Part shown: piece by piece, positions 50,098 through 59,179 of the stretch
How positions within the stretch are numbered: position 1 is the stretch's first letter
Layout of the letters: every line of letters starts with the position of its first letter
Assembly (NCBI GenBank): GCA_002483135.1
Contig: DLHI01000020.1
Coordinates: forward strand, 248,001-312,000
Direction of reading: 5' to 3'
DNA length: 64,000 bases
DNA from: Hyphomonadaceae bacterium UBA7672
GTDB taxonomy: Bacteria; Pseudomonadota; Alphaproteobacteria; Caulobacterales; Hyphomonadaceae
Program-made: the position numbers and the translations under genes
Notes under the pieces: generated by a model
Database searches by the model: none
What the model saw: the letters and a program-made list of their open reading frames with translations, nothing else
Told to the model about the DNA's origin: nothing

Positions 50098-51231
50098 CTA
50101 CTCGGCCTTGGCTGGCGTCTTGGTCTCGCCTTCGCCCGGCTTCGGTTTGCGTCGGCGTATACGCAGCGCGTGGCGCAGGCGCGCGAGGCGCTTCCAGAAG
50201 CGGCGGCGTTCCGGCACGGGCAGGGGTTCGAGATTGTTGACGAACTGCTCGGCGCAGGCGCGCCACGAATAGGTCTCGGCGTATGCGCGCGTCTTCTCGC
50301 GTGAGCAGGCCAGCGCCTCGTGGCAGGCCTTTGCCAGATCATCGTTCACCGCGCCCGCGCCCGTGCCCGGAATCAGGTCGCGCGGCCCCGGCACGTTGAA
50401 ACCCGCCACCGGCGTCCCCGCCGCCATCGCTTCAAGGATCACCAGGCCGAACGTGTCCGTGAGGCTTGGGAAGACGAAGCAGTCGGCATTGGCGAAGCAT
50501 GCGCCAAGTTCCTCGCCCTGCTTCACGCCCAGGAAATGCACGTCGGGATGCTTCGCCTTCAGCGACTCCAGCTGCGGCCCGTCGCCAACAACCACCTTCG
50601 TGCCCGGCAGCTCGGTTTCAAGAAACGCCGCGATATTCTTCTCCACCGCAACGCGACCGACATTCAGCCAGATCGGCTGCTTCATGCCCTTGAATGGTCC
50701 GCGGTCATCCTTGCGCTTGGCGGGATGGAAGAGGTCGGTGTCGACGCCGCGCGACCACGGAACGAGGTTCTTGAAGCGCCGCTTCTCCAGCTCGTCGCGC
50801 ATCGACATGGTCGCGACCATCACGCGGCCCGAGTATTTGTGGAACTCGCGCACATACATGTAGCCCATCCACGGGCGCAGGACGTAGAAGCGCGCAGCGA
50901 TGTATTCGGGAAAGCGCGTGTGATACGCGGTTGTGTAGGGAAACTTGTGGCGCAGGCAGACCGCGCGCGCGGCCCATCCCAGCGGCCCCTCGGTTGCGAT
51001 GTGAACCGCGTCGGGTTCGAATTCGAGAAACCGTTCCTCGATCACCTTCTTGGCGCCGAAGGCCAGCTTGATCTCCGAATAGGTGGGCAGGGGAATGGTC
51101 TTGAAGCCGTTCGGCGAGACGATGTCCCACGTATGGCCCATCTGCTCGCATTCGGTGATCACGCGCTTCATCGTGCGCACAACGCCATTGACCTGCGGGT
51201 CCCAGGCATCGGTTACAAGCATGATGCGCAT
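50098..51231 (-). CDS. Family 4 glycosyltransferase
   Basis: A 377-residue GT-B enzyme. MRIMLVTDAWDPQVNGVVRT is the acceptor-side start, PDAVHIATEGPLGW and FPYTTAYHTRFPEYI follow, and the donor side has NVGRVAVEKNI and the E-x7-E motif in FPSLTDTFGLVILEAMAAGTP. This resembles the mannosyltransferase/MgtA-type glycolipid transferases. The Arg/Lys-rich C-terminal tail (RRKPKPGEGETKT) fits peripheral membrane binding. It stands alone. Confidence 0.92.
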   Translation of the reverse strand: MRIMLVTDAWDPQVNGVVRTMKRVITECEQMGHTWDIVSPNGFKTIPLPTYSEIKLAFGAKKVIEERFLEFEPDAVHIATEGPLGWAARAVCLRHKFPYTTAYHTRFPEYIAARFYVLRPWMGYMYVREFHKYSGRVMVATMSMRDELEKRRFKNLVPWSRGVDTDLFHPAKRKDDRGPFKGMKQPIWLNVGRVAVEKNIAAFLETELPGTKVVVGDGPQLESLKAKHPDVHFLGVKQGEELGACFANADCFVFPSLTDTFGLVILEAMAAGTPVAGFNVPGPRDLIPGTGAGAVNDDLAKACHEALACSREKTRAYAETYSWRACAEQFVNNLEPLPVPERRRFWKRLARLRHALRIRRRKPKPGEGETKTPAKAE

Positions 51232-51337
51232 GGTGCGGGCGCGAATCCTCTTTGGGGCCGGCCGTCGGCCGCCGCCTGATTACGGTCAGGTACGCGCTAC
51301 GTCCATGGCTGGGTCAAATTAGGGCTGTGTTCCTGAA

Positions 51338-51712
51338 TCAGGGCAGGTTCAACGGCGCTTCATACCGCTCGCCCGCCCGGGTTTCGACCCGCAGGGGCTT
51401 TTCCTTGCCCAAAGGGAAGAGCGGCTTGATCTGTCCGAACAGGCGGGATGCGTCGGCGTCGCTTCTTGTGTCCACACATAGTGTAATCTCGCCTTCGCGG
51501 CCCCAGGGCTCGCGGACGATTCCCGCAACGCTCTTGTCGCCGGCAAGCAGTGCATCGACCTTTTCGAGCACGGCATGGTCGATGCCTGTGCCGATGCTGG
51601 CAAATTCAACCTTCAGGTCACATCCGCTCTCTGGCCCATCAGGCCCCGTCGCGTTGGGCGCGGCGCAGCCGGCAAGAATCACCGCGAGAAGGCCGGATCG
51701 GAGCATCATCAT
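51338..51712 (-). CDS. Small lipoprotein of unknown function
   Basis: A 124-residue lipoprotein with signal MMMLRSGLLAVILAGCAAPN (lipobox ILAGC). The mature part has a Cys pair (GCDLKVEF and ITLCVDTRS) and alternating strands and helices, compatible with a small periplasmic sensor or adaptor. It lies upstream of, and divergent from, putA and might share its control region. Confidence 0.75.
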   Translation of the reverse strand: MMMLRSGLLAVILAGCAAPNATGPDGPESGCDLKVEFASIGTGIDHAVLEKVDALLAGDKSVAGIVREPWGREGEITLCVDTRSDADASRLFGQIKPLFPLGKEKPLRVETRAGERYEAPLNLP

Positions 51713-51772
51713 GTGAACGTGGCCCAGTGCGTGAGAGTTTCAAGTTGATCCGCCGCCATCGCACCGGCAGAT

Positions 51773-54700
51773 ATGCCACTCCACACCAGAGTATCGCACA
51801 TGCCGCAATCGCATTCTTCCAGCCTGCAGTCGCCCGACCTGCTCGACAGCGGCAAGTATGAAGACGAGGCCGCGAGGATCGAGGCGATGCTGGCAAATCC
51901 AGCGCTCGATGCTGTGGAGCGCCGCGCCGCCGCGACCGCCGCTCGCGATATCGTGGTGAAGGCGCGCGCCGAGACGCAGCACTCGGGCGTCATGGAAAGC
52001 TTCCTTGAGGAGTTCGGCCTTTCGAACCCCGAAGGCCTCGCTCTCATGTGTCTCGCTGAAGCGCTGCTGCGCGTGCCCGATGCCGACACCGCTGATGCTC
52101 TGATCGCGGAGAAGATCACATCGGGCGATTGGGGCGATCACAACGGCAAGTCGGACTCGCTGCTGGTCAATGCGTCCACCTGGGGCCTGATGCTGACGGG
52201 CCGCATCGTTCAACCGCCCGAAGACGCCGCCGAGAATCCCGGCGGGTTCATATCCCGTATGGTGCGCCAAGCCGGCGAGCCGGTGATCCGCGCCGCGATG
52301 ATGCAGGCCATGCGCATCATGGGCGGGCAGTTCGTGATGGGCCGCACCATCGACGAAGCGCTCAAGCGCGGCCAGCGGAATGTGAAGAAGGGCGAAGCCG
52401 CCTCACACTCCTTCGACATGCTGGGCGAAGGCGCCCGTACCACAGCAGACGCCCGCCGCTATTTCGAAAGCTACGCCAACGCCATCGGCGCCGTCGGCAA
52501 GGCGAAGACCGGATCATCACCCGAAAACTCCGATGGCATCTCCGTAAAACTATCCGCGCTGCATCCGGCCTATCGCGCCGCTCAGGGCGAGCGCGTGCAT
52601 CGCGAACTCTATCCGATGATCGCCGAGCTCGCGAAGCTGGCCGCCAGGCACAACATCAACTTCACGCTCGACGCGGAGGAGGCCGATCGCCTCGCCCTGT
52701 CGTTGTCCCTGCTCGAACGTCTCTGCCGCGAAACCGACACCGCGAAGTGGACCGGCCTGGGTCTCGCCGTGCAGGCCTACCAGAAGCGCGGGCAGGCCAC
52801 CGTCGCCTGGCTCGGCGATCTCGCGCGCGAGACCAATCGCCGCCTGATGGTGCGTCTCGTCAAGGGCGCCTACTGGGACAGCGAGATCAAGCGTGCGCAG
52901 ATGGAAGGCCAGCCCGACTATCCGGTCTTCACCACCAAACAAGCAACTGACGTCTCCTATCTCACCTGCGCCGACGCGCTGCTGCGCACGGGCCCATCGA
53001 TCTATGCCCAGTTCGCGACCCACAACGCCCACTCGCTCGCCTCCATCGAGCTGATGGCGAAACGCGCGGGCCGCAATGACTATGAGTTCCAGCGTCTCCA
53101 CGGCATGGGCGGCCCGCTCTACAAGGCGGCCGGCCGCGAGCGCTCCGTGCGCATCTACGCCCCCGTCGGCGCGCATCAGGATCTGCTGCCCTATCTTGTC
53201 CGCCGTCTGCTCGAGAACGGCGCCAACACGTCCTTCGTCCACTCCTTCCTCGATGGCGACGTCCCTGCCGAGCGCATAGCGACCGATCCCTACACGTTGC
53301 TGTCAGCCGCCCCCGCGCGCCACCCGCGCATCCCCCCGCCGCCGAAGCTCTATGGGCCCTCGCGCACCAATTCGAGCGGCCTCGACTACAGCCAGAAAAC
53401 CGTGCGCGACCGCATTCACGGCGCCGTGGCGAAACTGGATGCAGCGGGGCCTTTCACGGCCGCATCGCTCACCGGCGGCGAGACACAACGCAGCGGAGAA
53501 AAGCTCGCCGAGGTTCGCGCGCCTGCGGATTACGCTCGCATCGTCGGACGCGTGCTCGATGCTTCCGCCGATGTCGTCAATCGCGCCTATGCCGCCGCTT
53601 CCGCCTACCAGCCCGAATGGAACGCCATTGGCGGCGCCCGGCGCGCCGAAATCCTCGAGGCCATGGCCAACGCCATGGAGCGCGACTCGGATCGTCTCAC
53701 TGCAATCCTCGCGCGCGAAGGCGGCAAGACGCTGGACGACTGCATCGCCGAGGTCCGCGAGGCGGTGGACTTTTGTCGCTACTACGCGCTGGACGCTGAA
53801 CAGAAATTCCGCGGCGTCGAAGCGCTGCCGGGCCCTGCTGGCGAAACCAACGGCCTCGAAATGATGGGCCGCGGCGTCTTCGTCTGCATTTCCCCGTGGA
53901 ACTTCCCGCTCGCCATCTTCACCGGCCAGATCGCTGGCGCGCTGGCTGCGGGCAACACCGTGATTGCCAAGCCTGCCGAGCAGACGCCGCTAATCGCGTC
54001 CGAAGTTGTTCAGCTCTTCCACAAGGCCGGCCTGCCGGCCGATGCGCTGCATCTGGTGTTCGGAGCCGGCGAGGTTGGTGGTCTGCTGACGAAGGACCCG
54101 CGCTGCGCCGGCGTCGCCTTCACCGGCTCGACCGAAGTCGCGCGTATCATCAACCGTACGCTTGCCGCGAAGGATGGCCCCATCGTGCCGCTGATTGCGG
54201 AGACGGGCGGCCTCAACGCCATGTTCTGCGACACGACAGCCCTGCGCGAGCAGGTGGTGGACGATGTCGTCATGTCCGCCTTCCGCTCGGCGGGTCAGCG
54301 TTGCTCGGCCCTGCGCGTCCTCTTCCTGCCGCACGAAACCGCGGACGAGACCATCGCCATGATCAAGGGCGCCATGGACGTGCTTGTCATCGGCGACCCC
54401 GCCGACGCTGCAACGGACATCGGTCCCATCATCGATGCCGAGGCGCGCGGCCTGCTCGACGCGCATCTCGAACGCATGAAGCCAGTCGCGAAAGTCTGGC
54501 AGCGCGACATCGGCGCCCTGCGCGACAAGGGCACATTCTTCGGCCCTGCCATCATCGAACTGCAATCGATCGACCAGCTCGACCGCGAGGTGTTCGGCCC
54601 CATCCTCCACATCGTCCGCTACGATCCCGACGATATCGAAACCGTCGGCGCCGCACTCTCGGCCAAGGGCTACGGTCTCACGCTCGGCATACACTCGCGC

Positions 54701-54931
54701 CTCGAAGGCTTCGCCGAAAAGGTGAAGGCGAACGTCCGCGCCGGCAACGTCTACGTGAACCGCTCGATCATCGGCGCTGTCGTCGGCGTGCAGCCCTTTG
54801 GTGGCTCGGGCCTTTCAGGCACGGGTCCCAAGGCCGGTGGTCCGCACTATGTCGCGCGCTTCGCAACCGAGCGTGCGATCACGGTGAACATCGCCGCCCA
54901 GGGCGGCGACCCGACGCTGCTCAATCTCTGA
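51773..54931 (+). CDS. putA: Bifunctional proline dehydrogenase / glutamate-semialdehyde dehydrogenase
   Basis: A 1052-residue PutA oxidising proline to glutamate in two steps. The FAD barrel (about 150-480) has LVKGAYWDSEIKRAQ and DAEEADRLALSLSLLERL. The aldehyde dehydrogenase (about 560-1030) has ISPWNFPLAIF, the Glu in ETGGLNAMF and catalytic Cys in SAGQRCSAL. There is no N-terminal ribbon-helix-helix domain, so it is a catalytic-only PutA with no self-repression. ATG 51773 or 51800 may be used; neither has a strong ribosome site. The C-terminus ends shortly after the catalytic domain, so the extra domain of longer PutAs is absent. Confidence 0.97.
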   Translation: MPLHTRVSHMPQSHSSSLQSPDLLDSGKYEDEAARIEAMLANPALDAVERRAAATAARDIVVKARAETQHSGVMESFLEEFGLSNPEGLALMCLAEALLRVPDADTADALIAEKITSGDWGDHNGKSDSLLVNASTWGLMLTGRIVQPPEDAAENPGGFISRMVRQAGEPVIRAAMMQAMRIMGGQFVMGRTIDEALKRGQRNVKKGEAASHSFDMLGEGARTTADARRYFESYANAIGAVGKAKTGSSPENSDGISVKLSALHPAYRAAQGERVHRELYPMIAELAKLAARHNINFTLDAEEADRLALSLSLLERLCRETDTAKWTGLGLAVQAYQKRGQATVAWLGDLARETNRRLMVRLVKGAYWDSEIKRAQMEGQPDYPVFTTKQATDVSYLTCADALLRTGPSIYAQFATHNAHSLASIELMAKRAGRNDYEFQRLHGMGGPLYKAAGRERSVRIYAPVGAHQDLLPYLVRRLLENGANTSFVHSFLDGDVPAERIATDPYTLLSAAPARHPRIPPPPKLYGPSRTNSSGLDYSQKTVRDRIHGAVAKLDAAGPFTAASLTGGETQRSGEKLAEVRAPADYARIVGRVLDASADVVNRAYAAASAYQPEWNAIGGARRAEILEAMANAMERDSDRLTAILAREGGKTLDDCIAEVREAVDFCRYYALDAEQKFRGVEALPGPAGETNGLEMMGRGVFVCISPWNFPLAIFTGQIAGALAAGNTVIAKPAEQTPLIASEVVQLFHKAGLPADALHLVFGAGEVGGLLTKDPRCAGVAFTGSTEVARIINRTLAAKDGPIVPLIAETGGLNAMFCDTTALREQVVDDVVMSAFRSAGQRCSALRVLFLPHETADETIAMIKGAMDVLVIGDPADAATDIGPIIDAEARGLLDAHLERMKPVAKVWQRDIGALRDKGTFFGPAIIELQSIDQLDREVFGPILHIVRYDPDDIETVGAALSAKGYGLTLGIHSRLEGFAEKVKANVRAGNVYVNRSIIGAVVGVQPFGGSGLSGTGPKAGGPHYVARFATERAITVNIAAQGGDPTLLNL

Positions 54932-54934
54932 GGG

Positions 54935-56200
54935 TTAGCCCTTCGGCGACAGGCGCCAGATCTCCCCATTGGCGTCGTCGGTGAGGATGTAGAGCAACCC
55001 ATCCGGCCCCTGCCGTACGTCGCGAATGCGTTTGCACTTGTCGCGCAGCAGCTTCTCCTCGCCGACAACGCGGCCGTCCTCCATCTTCAAGCGGATCAGC
55101 TGCATGCCCGAAAGCCCGCCGGCGAACACATCGTCCTTCCACGCCGGGAACTTGTCGCCCGAATAGACCGCCATGCCCGACAGCGCGACCGACGGCGTCC
55201 AGAAATAGACCGGCTGTTCCATGCCGGCCATCTGCGTCAGCCCGCCATTCAGCAGCTTGCCGTCATTGTCGCGACCATACGAGATCAGCGGGAAGCCGTA
55301 GTTGCGGCCCGCACCCACGATGTTGAGTTCGTCCCCGCCGCGCGGCTCGTTCTCGATCGACCACAGCTCGCCGGTGACGGGATGGATCACCATCCCCTGC
55401 GGATCGCGGAAACCCACTGCCCAGATGGAAGGATCTGCGCCCTTGGAGGCGACAAACGGATTGTCCCCTGGCACGCTTCCGTTCGGATTGAGGCGCAGCA
55501 CCTTGCCTTGCGGGCTCGCCATGTTCTGCACGGTCACATACGGTGTGATCACTTCGGCGGTGTGCACATAGAGCCGCCCATCGCGATCCTGCACGACGCG
55601 ACGCGGGATCATGCCCGCCTGTTCGCGAAGGATGGTGTAGTTCTCCAGGCTCTTCTCGTCGGCCGAAAGCTTCGCGCTGACGATATATCCCGTCGGCGGC
55701 TTTCCTTCCGGCGTCGTGACGAAGGCGAGATAGATCGTGCGGTTGTATGCAAAATCCTGATCAAGGATCACGTCATGCATGCCCAGCAGGCGGATCGCGT
55801 TCTTGATCGGCGGCGTGCCGCTCACCGGCGTCGACGTCTCTCCATCAGCCGACACCACGCGCAGCCCCTCGCCGCGGATCGTCACGAGGTAATTGCCCGA
55901 CGGCAGGAAAGCCAGCGCCCACGGGTTCGGCAGGCCCGAGGCCACCACATCCAGCGTGAAATTGTCTGACACCGCCAAGCGCGGCGCACGCGTCTGGTCC
56001 GGATAGAGCGGGGCGGGGCGATAGTCGTCCGCCACGTTGCGCGGCGTACCACACGCCTCCAGCGACAGCTGGTCTTCCTCGAACACTTTCGCCAGCAGCT
56101 CCGGCGATGGCTTGGTCGACGTGCCTTGACCCACGGCCGCCGGCGCGAGGACGGGGCCTGCCAGCAGGCTGGCGGCAAGGCAAAGGAACAGGCGTTTCAT
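54935..56200 (-). CDS. PQQ-dependent sugar dehydrogenase-like protein
   Basis: A 421-residue protein with signal peptide MKRLFLCLAASLLAGPVLAP. The mature protein is a six-bladed GSDH/sorbosone-dehydrogenase propeller: LPNPWALAFLPSGNYLVTIR, the repeated Asp-Gly patterns (QDRDGRLYVH, RQGPDGLLYILTDDANGEIW), and NEPRGGDELNIVGAGRNYGF as the family signature with the catalytic His equivalent nearby. It should oxidise sugars in the periplasm with PQQ and calcium, but no PQQ biosynthesis genes adjoin. GGGAG lies seven bases before ATG 56200; a frame to 56248 is unlikely. Confidence 0.88.
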   Translation of the reverse strand: MKRLFLCLAASLLAGPVLAPAAVGQGTSTKPSPELLAKVFEEDQLSLEACGTPRNVADDYRPAPLYPDQTRAPRLAVSDNFTLDVVASGLPNPWALAFLPSGNYLVTIRGEGLRVVSADGETSTPVSGTPPIKNAIRLLGMHDVILDQDFAYNRTIYLAFVTTPEGKPPTGYIVSAKLSADEKSLENYTILREQAGMIPRRVVQDRDGRLYVHTAEVITPYVTVQNMASPQGKVLRLNPNGSVPGDNPFVASKGADPSIWAVGFRDPQGMVIHPVTGELWSIENEPRGGDELNIVGAGRNYGFPLISYGRDNDGKLLNGGLTQMAGMEQPVYFWTPSVALSGMAVYSGDKFPAWKDDVFAGGLSGMQLIRLKMEDGRVVGEEKLLRDKCKRIRDVRQGPDGLLYILTDDANGEIWRLSPKG

Positions 56201-56397
56201 GGCGTTCTCCCGCGGACGACTCACGCATGTGGCAGTCCGTCTCGTCACAGGCTTCTATGGGACGCTGCATTGCGACGCACTTCAAGACGGCGCGAAGCAG
56301 GACTAGAAGGAATCACTGGCATACCCCCGGCGCGTGCAGGGACTTGCCTTCGGGAAGGGCAAACCCCTTGGGCGACATACCCCAGAGCGGACCGTCG

Positions 56398-57705
56398 GTG
56401 CGTGGTACATCGGCCGTTGTCGAGGCGGACGCCGCCTACGACAAGTTCGTGGAAGACAATCTGAGACGAAATTATATCGGCCACTTCATGCACGGCATGG
56501 TGGGGATGACCGGCTTCCGGCTGGTCAACACGCCCACCTTCGTGCCTGCCTACCTGCACTCCATCTCGGGGTCGGATTTCTGGGTCGGAATCGGCACCAG
56601 CCTGCAACAGCTGGGCATGATCGTCTCGCCCATCATCGGCGCGTCCCAGATCGAACACCGCAGGAAGGTCATGCCGATCTCGGTCACACTCGGCCTGCTG
56701 ATGCGGCTGCAGATTCTTGGCCTTGCCATCTCCGGTTGGCTATTGTCGGGGCCGCCTGCGCTGTTCTTCGCGCTGCTCTTTCTCTTCCTGCTCGGCCTGT
56801 TCCAGGGGCCCCAGCGCGTGGCCTTCCAGCTGCTGCTTGCCAAGGTCATCCCTATCCGTCTGCGCGGACGCCTGCAGGCCTGGCGCAATCTCATCGGCGG
56901 ACTGATCGCAGCGCTGCTGTCCTACTTTGCCGGCTCGTGGCTGGTCGCCAACCACGTCTTGGGCAATGGCTACGCCACCACCTTCTTCGTCTCCTTCGTG
57001 CTCACCAGCCTGGGCTTGTCAGCGCTGCAGATCATGATGCGCGAGCCCGAGCCGCCCACCGTCCGCGCACGCACGCGCTTGCGCGAACGGGTGAAGGATT
57101 TTCCCGCGCTCCTGCGCGAGGACAAGGGCTTCGCCTGGTTCATGGTGGCGCGCACCTTCGTGATGGGCTCGCGCATCGGACAGCCCTTCCTGTTCCTCTA
57201 TGCCGCTTATGTGCTGGGTGTCAGCGCAGAGATTGATCCGGTGCGGTTCGGCACGACCCTCGCCGTGCTCTCCTTCGCCTATATGGGCGCCGACACGATC
57301 ACCAACCTCATCTGGGGCTATCTGTCAGATCGGCAGGGCTTCCGTTCCACCTTCCTGCTCTCGACGGCGATCAACGTCGCGGGCATCGCCAGCTTGATGC
57401 TGTGCAATTCCATCGAGACGTTCGCGATCGCCTTCTTCCTCATCGGCGCAGGGCAGTCAGGCTTCCAGATGTCCACCACCAACATCGTGCTCGAATACGG
57501 CCACCCCCACGACGTGCCGATGCGCATGGCGCTATCGAACACGGCCGAGGGCGCGATTGGCGGTCTCGCCCCGCTCCTCGGCGCGGGTCTCGTCGTCCTG
57601 TGGGGATATGAAGCGGCGCTATGGGCGGCCGTGGGCGCCATGGCGGTCGCGCTGGCGATTGGCGTCCTGAAAATGGAAGAACCGCGCAGGCAAGCGCGCC
57701 GCTAG
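56398..57705 (+). CDS. MFS transporter
   Basis: About 435 residues and 12 membrane helices (GLAISGWLLSGPPALFFALL, AFAIAFFLIGAGQSGFQMST). The MFS loop-2/3 signature is visible as the basic LAKVIPIRLRGRLQAW. The substrate is not evident. The start is uncertain: GTG 56398 (VRGTSAVVEADAA) or TTG 56368 with GGAAGGG upstream; the longer frame overlaps the PQQ gene in antisense and is not coding there. It converges with a small gene at 57707. A hairpin (CTCAGCCG/CGGCTGAG, 57706-57725) lies right at the stop. Confidence 0.88.
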   Translation: MRGTSAVVEADAAYDKFVEDNLRRNYIGHFMHGMVGMTGFRLVNTPTFVPAYLHSISGSDFWVGIGTSLQQLGMIVSPIIGASQIEHRRKVMPISVTLGLLMRLQILGLAISGWLLSGPPALFFALLFLFLLGLFQGPQRVAFQLLLAKVIPIRLRGRLQAWRNLIGGLIAALLSYFAGSWLVANHVLGNGYATTFFVSFVLTSLGLSALQIMMREPEPPTVRARTRLRERVKDFPALLREDKGFAWFMVARTFVMGSRIGQPFLFLYAAYVLGVSAEIDPVRFGTTLAVLSFAYMGADTITNLIWGYLSDRQGFRSTFLLSTAINVAGIASLMLCNSIETFAIAFFLIGAGQSGFQMSTTNIVLEYGHPHDVPMRMALSNTAEGAIGGLAPLLGAGLVVLWGYEAALWAAVGAMAVALAIGVLKMEEPRRQARR

Positions 57706-57706
57706 C

Positions 57707-57883
57707 TCAGCCGCCTTCGGCTGAGTTGCGCGGCGCGTGGCGGCGCTCGGCTTGCTCGAGAAGGTCGATAAATTCGTCGGCCGGGTTCTCTTCAACCGGA
57801 AACTGCTCCCGCAGCGGCGGGGAGTACGCACGTGTGAACCTGAGGATGTTGGTTCGTTTGGGGATGGAACCGTCGTCGGTCAT
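57707..57883 (-). CDS. 58-residue protein, unknown
   Basis: A short minus-strand gene from ATG 57883 (MTDDGSIPKRTNILRFTRAY and onward, ending RNSAEGG). Soluble and acidic, with a likely helix PADEFIDLLEQAERR. GAGA lies upstream of the ATG and codon use is GC3-rich. It ends one base after the MFS stop. An in-frame extension to 58009 crosses a terminator-like region and is rejected. No family recognised. Confidence 0.5.
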   Translation of the reverse strand: MTDDGSIPKRTNILRFTRAYSPPLREQFPVEENPADEFIDLLEQAERRHAPRNSAEGG

Positions 57884-58003
57884 TTTGTTCTCGTTGACGT
57901 TTCTTGTGACGGCATCAGGGGGAGCGTGCCATGCGCGGTAGACGCTCGGCGGGCCGCATTGTTCCCGCTTCCTCCCATGCCGCCCTGCGAAACTGTCAGC
58001 GCG

Positions 58004-58041
58004 CAACAAAAACGGCGCGATTCCCAGGGGAAATCGCGCCG
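58004..58041 (-). terminator. Rho-independent terminator downstream of the 95-residue secreted protein gene
   Basis: On the minus strand a 10-bp stem (CGGCGCGATT at 58032-58041 with AATCGCGCCG at 58013-58022) is followed by TTTTTGTTG. Strong intrinsic terminator 25 bp after the stop at 58066. Confidence 0.9.
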
Positions 58042-58065
58042 CTAATGGTCTGGAGGCTTTGAGGC

Positions 58066-58353
58066 CTACTTGATCTTGGCCAGCTCGGCGTCGAGCTCAG
58101 CGAGCTTCGCATCGGTCAGCATTTCCGGCACGAAACCCTTCACCATGTCCGGCGTCATCTGCAGCGCCTGCTCAAGCTCCGGGGCTTCCGACATGCCCGG
58201 GAAAACCTTGTCCAGGGCGGCCTTGGCATCCGCATTTTCGATCAGCGCGGCGAAGGTCGATGTTTTCGACGAGAACTTCGGCGCGTCCTGGGCGAGGGCG
58301 ATGGGGGACACGGCCACAGCGAAAGCGGCAGCGACGAGAAGTTTGCGGATCAT
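58066..58353 (-). CDS. Secreted 95-residue helical protein
   Basis: A signal peptide (MIRKLLVAAAFAVAVSPIALA, cleaved before QDA) and a 75-residue mature helical protein rich in Lys, Glu and Asp (TFAALIENADAKAALDKVFP, TPDMVKGFVPEMLTDAKLAE). No cysteines. No family known. It lies 134 bp after mlaC on the same strand and has its own strong terminator, so it may be the last gene of the mla transcript or a separate unit. Confidence 0.75.
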   Translation of the reverse strand: MIRKLLVAAAFAVAVSPIALAQDAPKFSSKTSTFAALIENADAKAALDKVFPGMSEAPELEQALQMTPDMVKGFVPEMLTDAKLAELDAELAKIK

Positions 58354-58487
58354 ACTGGTCTCTCCTTAGGCTGCCGTACCCCGGCCAGCGCGTTGGGGAG
58401 TTCCATACAATGAGCAACCAGAAACCGTCCAGTACCCTTCGCAGCCATCACGGACTGGCGACCGATAGCCCGCCATCTCGCAGGGGC

Positions 58488-59144
58488 TTAGCCCTTGAAG
58501 GCCGAACCGCGACCGTCCTTCTTGCGCGCTTCCATGTCGGCCAGCAGCACATTGATGCGGCCGATCAGCTTGTCGATGTCGCCATTGTTGCGATCGAGGA
58601 AGCTGACGAACTGCGCCTGCTGTTCCTGCGCCAGCCACAGGATCGAGCCGCCAAGCTCAATGCCCACATCGCGGACGCGGTAAGTCTTGCCATCGTTCGA
58701 CAGCAGCACGTCCCAGTAGACTTTGGTGTCCTTGCCGGTCTGCGAGCTCTTGATCACTGACTCGACCGTCGAACGCTGCGGGCCATCATCCTTCGATCCG
58801 GTCACATGGATGGCCTGGCCGCGGAACTGGTCGAAGTGAACCTGGTAGACTTCGAGCGCATAGGTCTCGAACGCCTTGTAGTAGCGGTTGAACTCGGCAT
58901 CGGTCAGCGAGCGGGCTTTCACGCCGATCACACGCTTGGCGATCGCCTGCATGTTGGCGAACTGGTTCATGAACTGGCCGAATTTCAGCTCACGCTGTTC
59001 GGCCGTCAGTGTGCGATCATTCAGCGCCGACAGCGCCGAGTTTGCGTTTGCCTGCACGAATGCCTCGGCCTTCTTGTCTGCAAACGCCGCGGGCGTGGCG
59101 AATGTCAGCGCGACCGCAGCGGCGATGATGCCAAACAGTTTCAT
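58488..59144 (-). CDS. mlaC: MlaC-like phospholipid carrier
   Basis: A 218-residue periplasmic protein with signal peptide (KLFGIIAAAVALTFATPAAF) and the MlaC/Ttg2D fold, which ferries phospholipids between the outer-membrane MlaA complex and the inner-membrane MlaFEDB transporter. Visible are LTDAEFNRYYKAFETYALEV, VYWDVLLSNDGKTYRVRDVG, and the helix LAQEQQAQFVSFLDRNNGDI. GGAGG lies five bases before ATG 59144. It is 35 bp after mlaA; mlaFEDB must be elsewhere. Confidence 0.88.
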   Translation of the reverse strand: MKLFGIIAAAVALTFATPAAFADKKAEAFVQANANSALSALNDRTLTAEQRELKFGQFMNQFANMQAIAKRVIGVKARSLTDAEFNRYYKAFETYALEVYQVHFDQFRGQAIHVTGSKDDGPQRSTVESVIKSSQTGKDTKVYWDVLLSNDGKTYRVRDVGIELGGSILWLAQEQQAQFVSFLDRNNGDIDKLIGRINVLLADMEARKKDGRGSAFKG

Positions 59145-59179
59145 GAAAGCCTCCACGCGAGCCCTGTCCGGGCGCCCGC

